Below are positions 37,532 through 50,510 of a stretch of 64,000 bases of DNA, piece after piece. The stretch's first letter is position 1. Every line of letters begins with the position of its first letter. The DNA comes from Notospermus geniculatus (taxonomy: Eukaryota; Nemertea; Pilidiophora; Heteronemertea; Lineidae). A program made the position numbers and the translations under genes. Below the pieces are notes generated by a model that saw only the letters and a program-made list of their open reading frames with translations, did no database searches and had not been told where the DNA came from. The stretch is from contig NMRB01000436.1 in NCBI GenBank assembly GCA_002633025.1, forward strand, positions 315,821-379,820, written 5' to 3'.

Positions 37532-38173
37532 AGGCCCATTTAGACGATCATACTTTTGTTCAAATTTCATCATACATTTGTATGATGATGTTCGGAGTTG
37601 TTCAAGGAACTTGTTTACACCATAGGACTTTTGTCCAAGGTTGTTCATGAATGTTTCGGAAAATTTGGAGGGAGATCACTTTTCCATCATGGACTCTCAC
37701 AGAATGTTGCTCTCTATTGGAGCTGCAACCTACATTATCAGATTAATTGTTCTGCGTATGGTGAGAAGGGGATTGAGAGCACCACATGCGTGGGTTAAGC
37801 AATGGATCCAGAGGAGAGGGATTTGGGGGGCACATCATTCACTTCTGAAGGAACAGAGGGTTGAAGACCAGTCATCCTACAAAAACTTTCGAAGGATGGA
37901 TGTAGCATCCTTTGAGAAACTGCTAATAAAGGCCGTGACCCGAAATATCATGTGACCCAAAACTGTAATCTGATTGGTTCGAGCTTGAACAACCTTGAAC
38001 ATTTGTCCAAATTAATGTGCATGCTCGAACATCGTCCAACATGTTCGCGCTTGTTCGCACTTGTTCGCAGATGTTCAAATCCCCATTTACACGGTCATAC
38101 ATTTGTCCACGAACATCATCATACAAATGTATGATGAAAATTTGAACAAATGTATGATCGTCTAAATGGGCCT
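37532..38173 (+). mobile_element. Internally deleted PIF/Harbinger element
   Basis: 642 bp bounded by long inverted repeats (AGGCCCATTTAGACGATCAT at the left, its complement at the right, continuing through a CATCATACATTTGTATGATG palindrome) and by the 3-bp duplication TAA (37529-37531 and 38174-38176), as expected for PIF/Harbinger. The interior keeps a fragment of the transposase N-terminus. The right flank runs straight into the assembly gap. It is absent from the other haplotype copy, which has different sequence after about 42240. Confidence 0.8.
37641..37955 (+). pseudogene. Harbinger transposase N-terminal remnant
   Basis: Frame of 104 codons inside the Harbinger element. Residues about 50-95 (AWVKQWIQRRGIWGAHHSLL, then a YKNFRRMD..FEKLL segment) match the N-terminal region that precedes the DDE nuclease domain in HARBI1-type transposases. 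The similarity stops abruptly at RNIM and a stop codon; no DDE domain or Myb-like partner follows, so the element lost most of the gene by internal deletion. Confidence 0.7.
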
Positions 38174-38176
38174 TAA

Positions 38177-38374
38177 NNNNNNNNNNNNNNNNNNNNNNNN
38201 NNNNNNNNNNNNNNNNNNNNNNNNNNNNNNNNNNNNNNNNNNNNNNNNNNNNNNNNNNNNNNNNNNNNNNNNNNNNNNNNNNNNNNNNNNNNNNNNNNNN
38301 NNNNNNNNNNNNNNNNNNNNNNNNNNNNNNNNNNNNNNNNNNNNNNNNNNNNNNNNNNNNNNNNNNNNNNNNNN
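38177..38374. other. Assembly gap (198 N)
   Basis: Run of N. The left flank is the Harbinger end; the right flank starts inside the Kolobok-like MITE of block X. Confidence 1.
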
Positions 38375-39452
38375 CCTCTAGAGGCAGCCAGCATGGCAGG
38401 GGAAAACCACGGGGAAAACCCAGGTTGAATACCTCGTACTAGTGATTATTACGTTAAAGTGGCGCCGCCTGGCCGAAGAGCCGGTACTGATAGTAGCCTA
38501 ATGGCGAGCTGCCTCTAGAGGCCCTTTAAGATGCAAGATTTTAAGGACTGGATTCGAATTCACTAACTCAGCGATGACAGGCGTCAATATCGCCACTGCA
38601 CCACACTGACACATTTCCGCAGAAAAAAGAGAACGTTTGGAATGAGAATAAACCGCTGGCCTTCTCGCACTGACAAACAGATTTCAGGAATCACGATGAG
38701 CGTCATCATCGTCACTCCGACAGAGAAGGCCGCCGGGCCCACCAAATCCACCCATAATGACTTCCCAACCCCAGCATATATCGACTGCACGTCAAGAAAA
38801 TCCCCGTCTCACTCAATCATGACTTGAGTCTTTCACAAGGATCATATTGTCATTTATCCTCGTGGTATGATAATTGGAAATGCCCAATGATTATCGCTGC
38901 TGCGTAATTAATTGAACCCTGGTCACGTGACTTGATCCTCATCAATCATTGACGGCATTCCGTCGTCATCAGACTGATCCGTTTTTTATTAAATTTTAGA
39001 AAACTGTCTCAACAACAGACTCAACAGGATTATCCTAATCCTAGCTGTTGATCCTGTCTTCGTCATTTTGCCTTGTATTGACAAAATTCGGATTAAAAAA
39101 CCTCATCCCCGGCGCGTACTTATAAAGTCTGCCTCGTCGTCAAACGCTTTTCAAGTTCATTACCATGCAAGGGTAACTGGCTGACGACGGTCGACTTCTA
39201 CATTGAACATCCTCCACTGCAGGTTCTGCATGAATTGTGCCCCAAACCCTGAAACAAGGCTCTGAGTGTTGAAGCCCCGGATGTTCGCAGATCATGTGTG
39301 TGGTGAGGTTTCTTTGATCCGAGTAGTACTACCGCCCGCTCAGATCAGAGCTGGGCCTGTCACCAACAGGTCCATGTACGTACATCGACGATCGAGGAGT
39401 TGACCTAAGTGTCGGTCTTCCCTGCCGAATGTAACTCTCCTTTCGTAACCAC
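38375..39452. repeat. Third partial copy of block X
   Basis: Matches 31807-32880 almost base for base, including the Kolobok-like MITE, whereas 32888-34545 is more diverged. It is an overlap of the same haplotype as the first copy. Confidence 0.9.
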
Positions 39453-42255
39453 ACCCCAAGGACTTTGGGCGACACTTCAATGGTCGCGGTAGATTTCCTC
39501 GACAAGCTGACAGAGCGAAGTACTCGCGTGGTCGAGTTCGTGTCTCATACGACTGTGGTCGGAGTGTACTTTAGGTCGGCGCAACTGAAGACAACACCGC
39601 CTCAAGCAAATCAACGAGACCACTCAAGTACTATAAAGCCACGACAGACTTAAATTCGTTGCCCAAGGCCCGTCATTTTCGCCAGCCTCAAATCACACAT
39701 CTCTCCTAATAAGACAATCTAACCTAATTTGCCAGCAACAGCTCAGCCTCCTGCCTAGTGACGGAAAATTCAAAGTCTTTGATCTCGATAGATGCCCACG
39801 GTATTTTCCTTTCCTTTCCAAGAGATGCCGTAATTCACTTCTTTTATTGGGTTTATTCATAGACTGGTATTTATAAGCCTGCTTTATGAACCCCTGGAAA
39901 ATGCTATCGAACTGCATTATCTTTCATTATCTGCTTATTTCGAGATGCAGTGTTCGGTTTTTTAAACGGAATTACGGAATCCGATGACATTCTGATCGAT
40001 AGCTATTCAACGGTGGCGGACGATCTGATCCACCACCTCGACGGCAGATGATCGGACCCAGCACCTCGGTGGCAGACGATCGAACCCACTGCCTCGACAG
40101 CTGACAACCGGATCCACCAGCTCGACGGCGGACGATCGGACCCAGCACCTCGATGACAGACGATCGAACCCACCGCCTCTACGGCAGATGAGGAGACCCA
40201 TCGCCTCGATGACGGACGATGAGACCCACTGCCGCCTTGAGGGCAACGATCTAACCCACCACCCCAATGGCGGACGATCGGACCCACCACCTCGATGGCG
40301 GCCAGTGATCCCACCTACCGTCTCGACGGCGGACTATGGGACTCACCACCTCGCCGGCGGACCATCGGACCTACCGCCTCGACGGCAGATGATTGCACCC
40401 ACTGCCTCGATGACAGACGATGAGACCCACTGCTGCCTAAACGGCGATGATCTAACCCACCACCTCAATGGCGCACCATGAGACCCACCAAATCGATGGT
40501 GGATGACCGGACCCAGCACCTCGACAGCAGATGATCAGACTCACCACCTCGATGGCGACCAGTGATCAGACCTACCGCCTCGACGGTGGACGATCGGACC
40601 CACCGCCTCGATGGGGCTGGTGATGGCCAGTGATCAGACCTACTGCCTCGATGGTGGACGATTGGACCCACCACCTCGACGGCGGAAGATTAGACTCGCC
40701 ACCTCAATGGCAGACGATCGGACCCAGACCTTGATGGATGATGGTGCCACTGTCCCCTCTTTCTTGAATGACAATGAATGATAAGATTTCTGGCAAGTAA
40801 ATCAACCACAACTCTTCCTCTGGACAGTGCAAGACGACAAACCGTGACCACTATCTAGATTTAGCACCTCACGCTCTGAGCAACGGCTCTGAGTTAACCT
40901 TTTCTCTTGGGCACACGACGGCTGTGGAAGTGGGCCTTACGAAGTCCCTGTAACCACCAATACAACACTTTCCAATGGTCGTCATATCCAGTCTATCTGG
41001 ACTACTCCACCTCAGTGTAGCACTTGCTATCGTGAACAAGGAACCGCAATATCTCATCCAAAATCCACCAGCCCCTGGCAATCATCTTCAACTCCTCGCA
41101 CACCGAGCTGAAAACGGACTCTTGTGGCTTGCTACATTTAGTAAAGTGCCTTGAGGCACTTGCTGGCCAAGGAGAGAGATCCAATTAGTGAACTACCAGT
41201 TCTTCTGGTCGTCAATGTGCGCCACGAGGAGACAGATGCTCAGTGCATTAGCTGGCGATGTTGTGGTATCACTTGCAGACGAGGCAATCTCCTGAAGGAG
41301 CAGACAGCCTGGGTTGTATCCGGTAGATATACGTCTGACTTTATAGTCTTCGACTTCGAGGGATACTGCCAGGCGACCCTTGTTAGGCTTCACATGAGGA
41401 AACGGGATAGGACGTGTCGATCAAAGCCTAACTATACGGTGGACATCACAAGGGTCCGGATCGAATTTCTGCTGACTTCCAAAACGTCCAACCGATTGCA
41501 ACATTGACTGCAACCGAGACGAGGACCAGTCACATAACGCCTGAAACCTAGCCCTTGTAAATCTTCTTCTATCCTAGTTGGAGGTCGAAAAGCACGGCCG
41601 TACTTCCAGTATGATGCAATTGTCCTTGTTGTAATGTCTCTAGGCAGATTGCCCTTGAAGGAATAGGTAACAAAATCACGTCCTTATGCCCGTTGCTGCC
41701 TCCGTTGGTGACGTGGGTACGAAACCGACGTCAGTTACGTGTACCGCGGAACAATTTGCTTCAAGATCGGTTGAACTACGAGCAGAATGTCCGAGAGGCA
41801 TTGAGAGCCACTCTGCAGCATGTCGAGGAATGCCACGACAGTCACTTCAGCGGTATAATGAGATAGCAGCCTCTCTGGTCGATCAATGGCGCTTGACGAT
41901 GTAACGGGGATCGTGAGAGTGTGCCTTTTGGGTTTGGAAGAGAGAACCCAGGCGCTCTTCCACCTGAGAGTTCTCTCGAGCGAGTTGCTGGCTCTCAGTG
42001 GGCAATTCACCACTGTTGTTGCCCGTGGGACTCGTGTGCTCCTGGCGTCAACAGTCAACAGCCGATTTTACTGGGTGGCGTGCAGATCGCTTGCGATATC
42101 GCCTGGTGTGCGGCTGGTTTACGGCTTACGCCTTGACCAGTTACCCGAGTGACTCCCCACAGTTTTATAAGGCCGAGTTGCCCCTGTGCAAGGAAACTCC
42201 CGAATGAAGCAGCGCCTTTAGGATCCGCAGAGCAGAGTTGCATCTCTTTGCTGAA
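39453..42255. repeat. Block Y, allele 2
   Basis: Counterpart of 34546-37500 without the 0.33-kb insert. Contains minisatellite array 2 and an A-type MITE relative (41968-42220). Confidence 0.85.
40010..40740. repeat. 28-bp minisatellite, array 2
   Basis: Same unit as array 1 but about 220 bp longer; array length differs between alleles. Confidence 0.92.
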
Positions 42256-44030
42256 GCGTACCTCGAGTCCTGATGATGGGAACATCAGAGTGACAAACGT
42301 CAACGTACACTGAAGCTGCGGCTATCGATCGATCGGATCCTACACCATCGTTTTCCTTCAACAATTTATATGACATTTAATGCCTTCGTATGATCGTCGC
42401 TCATCATTCTAGCTGTATCCACAGTGATGAAATTGTCAGTGAATATATCTACCTAGCTTCGAATGAATACATAATTGATCCATATCGCGCAGACGACAGC
42501 GATCAAAAACTGATTACCCTGGTACATCACACGAAGGCGGAGGTTGTAAAATAACTCTTGATGAATGGTTCAGCTTACTTAGAGTCGATAATGATGACTC
42601 GAGAACGTTTGGAATATATTATAATGTATCATTAAGTATATCATTTTGGTCCTTCAAGCAGAGAGTGGTAATTTTTTGACGTTTTCCTTTCTACTCAGTC
42701 TGAGTATAGCCGAGCATTCCTCGTGTATTTTTCGGAAAACCGAAGCTACCTTCGGGTATTTCCGGAATACCGAAGTTGCCTTCGAGTTTTTCCGGAAAGT
42801 ATATAATACCACAAGAAGCTGAGCAGCACACGTTGACATATATTACCAGTCAAACAAAAATGAGGTTGTCAAAGGAACGTGAGCCTTTGGCATTCAACGG
42901 ACACAGCCACGTTCTGTTTGCCTTGCCGTCATAGGAAACCCGAGGCCCTTTCTAACATTCTACTCCAGACAAACGACAGTGGCTGTTTGACCTTCATTCC
43001 CTCATGATGTCAAATGAGGTGGACACAAACATATTCCTTCAAAGAAATGGATTCACTTAACGTTTTGTAACCAAAGAGACGTCATTTTTTCTGAAAATGG
43101 CTGAGTCAGCAGTAATGGGACAGATATATATAATTCCTTTGCAACTTTATCTGTTGCTAAGCAGGGTTAAGGACGCAGACCCAGAGTTGACTTCATCTCG
43201 TGTACTATTAAAATAATCACTGTCAGCCGATACATTAGCAGATAGGCTGTGAAGTCTTCGTCATGGGATTAACATGAAATTATGAAATGAAATCACGAGT
43301 AATAGGTGTCGGTTATTTGACCAACGGAAGCAGAGACACAACTTTGGTACAACCTCGTCCACAAGGGTTATACTCGTCTGTAGGCGAGGTCGCGACGACT
43401 GAGCACATGGCGCAAACGACCCTGGAGACGAGGGTGCTTTCTAACAGGAAATGTGACGTCATGACGCCATCAGTCAAAGCTCCGTCTATTGGTTATCGGT
43501 TACCGATACCTTTAATCTTTCACCCTTGTAGGGTATTGATCACGTTGACAGCCGACAGCTCTGATCCCCACAGGGAGCGGAGAAAGTGCATGGCGACGGT
43601 TACTAAGTAGATTAAGCGTGTTGGTTTGAATTTCGAGTCTATGACGTATGAAATTACATTCTATTCCCCTGCCGCGTAAAATTTGATTTCATTCGTCCTG
43701 GGATATTCGCGTCAATTTCAGTGTTGACTGTTAATTGAAAGCGAGCGTGGTAAACAACGCCAGCACAAAGATACAGGTTGATTATTGGATAGGAAATGAA
43801 ATGTCGTTGGGTCCCTGGAGATCTGACGGAGCGTTTTGCGCCGCCGGGCGTTTGACTGCGCGACGGGCATATGAGGCCGTTTCCACGAACAATTTCTCCG
43901 CGTTTTGCGGTATAGGTGATGCGGTTTTCACATGGTTTGGGGTGCCCATTGATGGTTTAGTAAAATATACACGTGAAAACCAGACAACTCACCACAAATC
44001 ACGGCGAGAAGCTGTGAAGAAGGGACTTTA
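42256..44030. other. No gene; short repeats only
   Basis: Three degenerate 27-bp units (TTCGGGTATTTCCGGAATAC type) at about 42725-42800, and a weak CTCGTC-ended inverted element at about 43346-43440. No gene recognised. Confidence 0.4.
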
Positions 44031-44175
44031 AAGGCCCGTTTCCACTACTACAGTGGATCCCGCCGTGGTATTTGCGGCGAGCGGTGCGGTTTTCATAGTG
44101 TTTTGGATAATCCTTTGATGGAAACCGCTCTGCTGCCGCAAACCACGGCGGAATCTACTTTGGGAACGGGTCTTT
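44031..44175. mobile_element. MITE with AAGGCCCGTTTCC ends
   Basis: AAGGCCCGTTTCCACTACTA at the left mirrors GGGAACGGGTCTT at the right; GGATCCCGCCGTGG mirrors CCACGGCGGAATC. TA follows each edge. Confidence 0.65.
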
Positions 44176-46236
44176 ACATGTATGTAGATGAAAGCCTTTA
44201 CGGTCTTACTGCTAAGAAACTGTATCAAGAGTTGCTTACGTCACTAACTCCATGAACAAGAAACCCAGCAACGTCAACACCAACACCAACACGAAGCGCT
44301 GAAACTGGATGATGATCATGTCAGATGTTAGGTGCATTCAGATGAGGCCGCGGCGAGAAAGAAAGAAGATCTTTCTCTCATATTCTAACCATGGTATTAA
44401 ATCTAAATGAACCTGACTCGGAAGATGCATTCAAACGATAGCATTAAGCCAAACGAGAATATTTTATCACGTCTATGGACTGATTGCCATGAATTTTTCA
44501 TCATCATCTTACTTGTAGGGTGGCAGACATGACAGGGATGGAAAAGGAAGGGTACTTAGGGCAAGAACCAACGCGAGGTGACGCGAAATTAAAGGTTGTA
44601 ATGATGTAAATCTGATGGTGGTTATCGCGGATGGGAAGGAATCCCAATGTCGTATGGCCATTTGGGGCCAGTGCGTTGGTCAAAAATGTATAATTTGGGG
44701 CGTGGCGTAATATACTGAAGTTTCATACCCACCGGGCCAGTGGCTGATGTCCGACCATGTTCCCCAAAACTGCTATACGAATGGACTGGTCCGCCTGATG
44801 TCGGTCCTCATGTCATGACCTTGTATGTCGAAGCGCACGAGTTTGAAGACGCTTCACATTATTTCCAGTTAGTTATGCAGAAGAAGTATACTGGCATTCA
44901 AAAGGTTAATTGCTAATTATCAGCCCCTCACAAAATTGTTCTTGTCTTCCTTCATATAGTTCACGGCACTCCAGCGACAGACAACTTCGTTAATGATGAC
45001 TTGTCTCCGGTATGGTAGAGTAAATAGGGCTCATCAGACTGGTGCCGTCAGCCAGTGTGCTTCAAATTGGCTTCACGCAATTAATGAAGGTATAAGTCAC
45101 TTCCACGAGACCGAATGTCGATACCACGCTTCGGGTTTCTCGGCTACGATTACAAGATCTTCCGTACGTATCCGTGATTAATTATATTGTCTCCGGCAAC
45201 CTTCGGGCTTTCGTGATATAATTTCCAATTATATTATCCTGACCTTGACCTTTGACCTGTGTTAGGTATGGTCACTACTGTTTTGTCAATTATCAGAGAG
45301 GATTTTGTGATTTATAAATGTAACGCCTGCACCATCGGTTGTCGGGTTCTTGAAGAATATCGAACTCCGGGGTAACTTAATTACTCCTTGGGCTGACCTT
45401 CACCTTGACAGATGAGCATTTTGTTGAGCCTGCGCAACGAACGCATGGGATTTGATCCACGGATTTTGTGCCTCGCGGGCTAATTATATCATCAGAATAC
45501 ACATCCTTCAGCTTTCAAACGTAAGAGGAAGGGTATGTGATTTAAATATCGCGAGCTAATGACTAGAATTTGACAGATTAGCCTTCTGCATTAGCATAAT
45601 TAAATCTCTTAGAAAAGACACGAGGGTAATGACTCCGTCGTGGCAACTGATAAAGCAGTAATTGAACCGTGATGGAAATTGTGATCGCAGTGATTTCTAA
45701 TTGCAAGAGTTGTGCTAAGATGCATGCCTTTGGTGATGGCTTCATTGGTTATGGATGATTTACTCCTCGTTGGTTTGATGAGGTGGGCCTCGTGGATGAG
45801 GCATGAATCTCTTTCCGCCAATATCCCAGAAGAACCGCACATCTGATCGATGAGAGAGGCGGACGACGTCTCTTTTGACTTGGGAAGAGCGCGGCCTAGT
45901 TTTTGTATGGCGTGTTTGTTTACATTAGACGACGTAACAACGAGTTGTGTCAAAAACAAGGAATAGGAGGCAAAACGAAGATATGGACGGGATGGGTTTT
46001 CGATACCATGTTCATGCCCGATGCATGTTTATACAATGGATCCCATGCTCACGTCATACAGGACGCATTTTCATCAAAATCAAGAAATATATTGGCTAAG
46101 TGATGTCATCAGGATATCCTGAACAGCGAGCCAATAAAAGAAGGAAATACTTACACCATATTGTCATCGGGCAACTCAAAGATAAGTAACGACATCAGGA
46201 TATCCTTTATAACACCTGATTCTATGATATCCGATA
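44176..46236. other. No gene recognised
   Basis: Includes a 116-codon minus-strand frame (45609-45959) of unknown nature and two direct copies of GACATCAGGATATCCT near 46104 and 46190. Confidence 0.35.
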
Positions 46237-46245
46237 CAGCAGGAT

Positions 46246-46896
46246 TAGTTTGGTTCCCGAACCCACCGCTAGGGCTATGAGGGTTCGGTATTGGCTTCCG
46301 AGCATTTCCTTTTATGGCGTTACTATTTTTAGCATCACTACGAAAACATGGGCACGTGGTTGGGAAATGTCACAAAGCGAATTCAACATTCAAGGGAAAC
46401 GCCTAATGTTTTCGGCCACTACGAACGCAACCATCCAGAAGCGGGGAAGTTTATTTGATTCAGAGGCTGGTAAAAACGACAAACTTGCTGAATTGTTGGT
46501 GAAATTCGGCGGTGACCTGTGCTGGTGTGCATGCTGTGTTGTGTAGGCACCGCCGTAACGGTCAGGCTAAGCGTGATGCTGCTCTCGAAAAGGCATTCAA
46601 GGCAAATTGTGTTGCTTCTGCAGCAAGACTTACTCAAACGGTGTGCCAGGTTACCAAAGACCAAACCCGTAAGAAAATTCGGTTGAAGATTCTCTCGTTG
46701 ACGTCGCATACATTATGTATTCCACCATTTTGTCTACTGATCACGGCATGGGTTGGAGAGTGTCGTCCTTGCGGTTGGAGAGTGTCGTGACGTCAGGCAA
46801 CCAAGAATCCGGAGTCCAGCGTTCCAAATAAGGAATGTGCCACAGCCAATACCAAACCCTAGATGCGTAGCCCTCTAGGGGTTGGGAACCAAACTA
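46246..46896. mobile_element. MULE-like non-autonomous element with 9-bp target duplication
   Basis: 651 bp with about 50-bp imperfect inverted repeats (left TAGTTTGGTTCCCGAACCC, right arm 46845-46896) flanked by an exact 9-bp direct repeat CAGCAGGAT (46237-46245 and 46897-46905). Long TIRs plus a 9-bp duplication are typical of Mutator-like elements. The interior has two modest plus-strand frames (46250-46546, 46512-46790) with no transposase similarity that I can see; captured host sequence is possible. Confidence 0.72.
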
Positions 46897-46905
46897 CAGC
46901 AGGAT

Positions 46906-48122
46906 GGCCTTGACGGCTGACTCCTTTGATATTGTCAGGAGTTATCTTATTACATCGGAACAGAGCCGAGGGTTTTTTCAGCCTAAAAGATATACAATCC
47001 ACATATCGTGACTCGTTTTCGCGTGTCGTCTGCTATCGTTTATCTTACACTTGTTTCCCGCTGTTTGTCGCCTGCTGATCAAGGATATATCATAGAAAAC
47101 CCTTAATAGCTGCTGCTTAAAGCACGCGAAAACATCTCTGATCGCAGCTCGCTGGTATTACTGAAGACCAAGCTGCTTGACTCAACGGAAGAGTACACAC
47201 CTACACACGCTGTCACAGTATTCTGCGTCATATTTAGGTTGATACAGAAATATCTCTACCCCGTGGGTTTATCACTCTGTAGCAGAGCTCAGTTGCTTCT
47301 GAGGGAATAAAAATCTTTGATGGTGTTCTAGTTCTTACAAGTGTCATTCGTTTGAAAAGGCTGGTCTTCAATGGTATAATGTGAGATCAACAGGTTGAAG
47401 CTATGAGACGTCCGAGCGAACCCGATATGGCTGCAGATCACGGTCTTTGGCGATGCTGTTTGGCTCCTTTGTAAAAGATGTAAATCGTACTCAGTTACTT
47501 TTACGAACCCTTTGAAGAAGTGCCGATGCCCGATTTTATAGCCAACCTGTGGGTTGATGGAGTACTCGTATATTTGTGATACGTCCACTTATCCTGTCGT
47601 TGACGACATGATGTGGGTGAACACATATCAAGTGATCCGCAATCCTTCACTTTTCTGGACAGAACGGAAAGAATCATGAAGCTAACACGACTGCATAGTG
47701 GGTTTGTTCCGTGATATCAATCAATGAGAAAGGTTGAATGTTTGGACCTGGCTAAACTCCTCCCGGCCACCCACGATAATACCCGCGATCCGAAACTGCT
47801 TCAGTTGGTACGATCCTCAAGTTATCACTAATAGACGGCGTTAGCTGTCCGATTCGTGGTATCCCCGCTGGGAACGATCTGCCGCGAGTATGAATATACA
47901 GTGTAGCCTACATTTTGTACACGTATCTTAGCCAATCAGAACGTGTGTTACGGTGGCGTCGATTGAACCTGTGATGACGGCTTATGATTGGCTCCCTCGT
48001 CAAGTAGCGTCGTCTATTGATAATCCTTCACCTTTGGCGCCAATCATGCCAGTGTTTAGTGGGTCTATACCTATGGCCAGCTGGGGACGAGTGTTGGACC
48101 TGGCCAAATCCTAAGCCAGGTT
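46906..48122. other. No gene recognised
   Basis: Intron sequence, no recognised motif. Confidence 0.4.
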
Positions 48123-48465
48123 TAAGAAACCAACCTCGGGTAACCGGGGTCGACATTCGAGTCAAGGACTACACGTAAGTAAACGGCAATCTTAGGTTAG
48201 TGACTATAGTACCGTTAGAGTGGTGCACTTGGGATCAAGTACCAGTCGTTGCGAGCATTTTTTTCCACAACCGCCGGGACCCCTTGTCTAGGTCCGTGTA
48301 AGAAACCAACTTCAGCTAATCGAGGTCCGGACATTCGAGTCGAGGACTATACGAAAGTAAACAGCAATAAGCTAGCGACTAGTGCTGTTAAAGTGATCCA
48401 CTTGGGATTAAGCATCATAGCCGGCGTTGCGAACACTTTTTCTACAACCGCCGGGACCCGCCATG
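48123..48465. repeat. Diverged tandem duplication, about 176-bp unit
   Basis: TAAGAAACCAAC starts at 48123 and again at 48299; both units share GACATTCGAGTC and CCGCCGGGACCC at matching spacing, with about 20 % divergence, so this is old and not an allele artefact. Confidence 0.8.
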
Positions 48466-49424
48466 ATGGAGGCAACCGAATCGATCGATATCAGACAACC
48501 TCATCAGATGGTCATCAATCATGCTTAAAAACGTCTTCCAGAATATGGATTCCCGTTTGATGACTTAGTACATGGTTATTATAAACCAGTTAGTGAGACG
48601 TTACCACACACAAATATCAAATGGCAGTATTTTATCGGGATACTTTCGTCACTCAGTAACCCTGGCACACCTGGGGCTTAGTAATCCACGTCTAAACTAT
48701 CGAGGTACCCGTCCCTTTGCTTTGGCAACGAGATATGACGACCTGACGCTGTAGGAAGGTTGTAAAGTTGCTGAAAACGCTTTGTTTAGCAACAACAACG
48801 TATCAAATTCGGGACAAGAGATAGGAACTAAATTTGTCCTTCATGTGGGCGGATACCGTGAACCTTTGAAGCCAAACGCAAACGATGACAAAGATGACAA
48901 CGTTTTTTTCTTACGGCGATATGAACCTGGATGCTTATCACCAATTGAAACTGACGATTACATACATGTATACTTCACCAGAAAAAGTATTCCCTCGGAA
49001 AAACTGCGTTTCTGTTTATCTCCTATCGAGTGGGTTGTTTGGATACAACAGGTGAACTCTGATTAAATATTACACGCTTTTCTGCATTGTCTTTTTGATA
49101 TATTTATAAACAGGTTTAAGGAGGATCCAGAATAACATATTCGAGACTCGTATTGTGCGAGAGTGCTAAATTTTTAAGCATTTTGTACTTGTTTTGTGTA
49201 AAGCATGACTTCAAAACGCCCCACATGAGATTCAAAGCACATCGGATCGTTCTGAAGTCTACCCTCGATGTTTACGTCAGTTGCAGGCCTGGACGCCTTT
49301 GTTATGGTACCAAAATATACAGCAAATGTAACGATGATTCTAAAAGGAGAACACAATGAAGAGAGCAAAGAGGCAGCATCATGGCGGGTTTATTCACAGC
49401 GTATCAAAATGATGTTCAGGTGAA
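48466..49424. other. No gene; unrecognised frame 48782-49066
   Basis: Plus-strand frame of 94 codons at 48782-49066 with Asp/Asn-rich sequence, open at its start only by a non-standard codon; not recognised. Confidence 0.3.
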
Positions 49425-49830
49425 CGTTTTTCAGTGTGGCCGTTTTTCTATGTGATTTCCATTGTTGGGACCACACTGGGAAACGCACTCGCTGTTTCTC
49501 TGTGTGTTGCTCATTGTCCAGTCGCCGCTTAAGCCCCAGTCACATATCCACTCCGGGGCCCGTACGGCGAGTAAAAACAGACATTTTGGCCAATTTCTCC
49601 GGTGCCCATTTTGATCCAGTCTAATTTCCGCTTATCTGTTGAGGCGATTTCGGCATAATTCATCTTAGATCCGTGTTTCAGTCTCTAAAATCCATAGCAA
49701 GCCGCTGGGTGGGGAAAATCGTACGTGGCCCGGTGCATTTGTGACCTAGGCTTTAATCCGTCAATCTATTGAAATGTCACACTGGCAGACGGGCCTCACT
49801 GAAAAACGTTACACCGGGTCCGAGAATGAA
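49425..49830 (-). mobile_element. SINE copy 3, tail portion split by a MITE
   Basis: Same tail as 9360-9610 (TTTTTCAGTGTGGCC, GGGAAACGCACTCGCTGTTT), interrupted by a 0.22-kb insert. Confidence 0.6.
49533..49753. mobile_element. MITE nested in SINE
   Basis: Ends AAGCCCCAGTCACAT and complement TTGTGACCTAGGCTT, with inner GGGCCCGTACG / CGTACGTGGCCC. TAA lies on both sides; intact SINE copies at 9.4 and 10.5 kb serve as empty sites. Confidence 0.65.
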
Positions 49831-50463
49831 TGAAAGTCGGATGAGACGTGACAACCCGATTTCACCCAGAGAGTGAACGACAAAGGAGTGAGACGGAGCA
49901 GACGACAGTTGGCAAAACCGATAGCCGCAGATTGTGACTGGTGAAGAACTTTTTTATGTCACTTTCTTAAGAGAAAAATGACAGCGATGAACCCTGTAGC
50001 GACAAAACAGATAAATCCATGGTGCTGTGTCAAACACAGCCGTTGCGGAGATATCGACCGAAAATCTGGCTATTGAATGAAGAGTAGGCCTATGCATGGG
50101 CTAGGGGTCAAAGTAATAAATCAATTGATATCTTGGTTGTGGGGAGTTGTACTCTTGAGGTGCCTACTGGTCGACATTGCGTCTCGAAGCAACTCGATGG
50201 ATCCGTCGCAGATTAAAAAAACGAACCACGCGCAGGTCGACATTTCAGCGATAGAGGAACTCGGAGCAACTGGCAGTTACCTCGAACAGGACGCTCAACT
50301 AGCGGATCCGGCAGTTGCTCGGAGACGCAAGCGTGCTCAGGTCGACAAAATCGGCAACTGATCAGTCACTCCGAGTTGCTTCCATCGCCGGACAGTTAGT
50401 TGCCCCGTTCAAGACACAATGTCGACCTGTAGGCACCTTTACTGATTGAGTTTTTTCGGGATA

Positions 50464-50510
50464 AACAGGCCCGGATCCAGAGGGGGGCACATGGGGCATG
50501 TGCCCCCTCT
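50464..50510. mobile_element. hAT-like solo end
   Basis: CAGGCCCGGATCCAGAGGGG and a GGGGCACATG/CATGTGCCCC palindrome resemble hAT termini; no partner end found. Confidence 0.4.
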
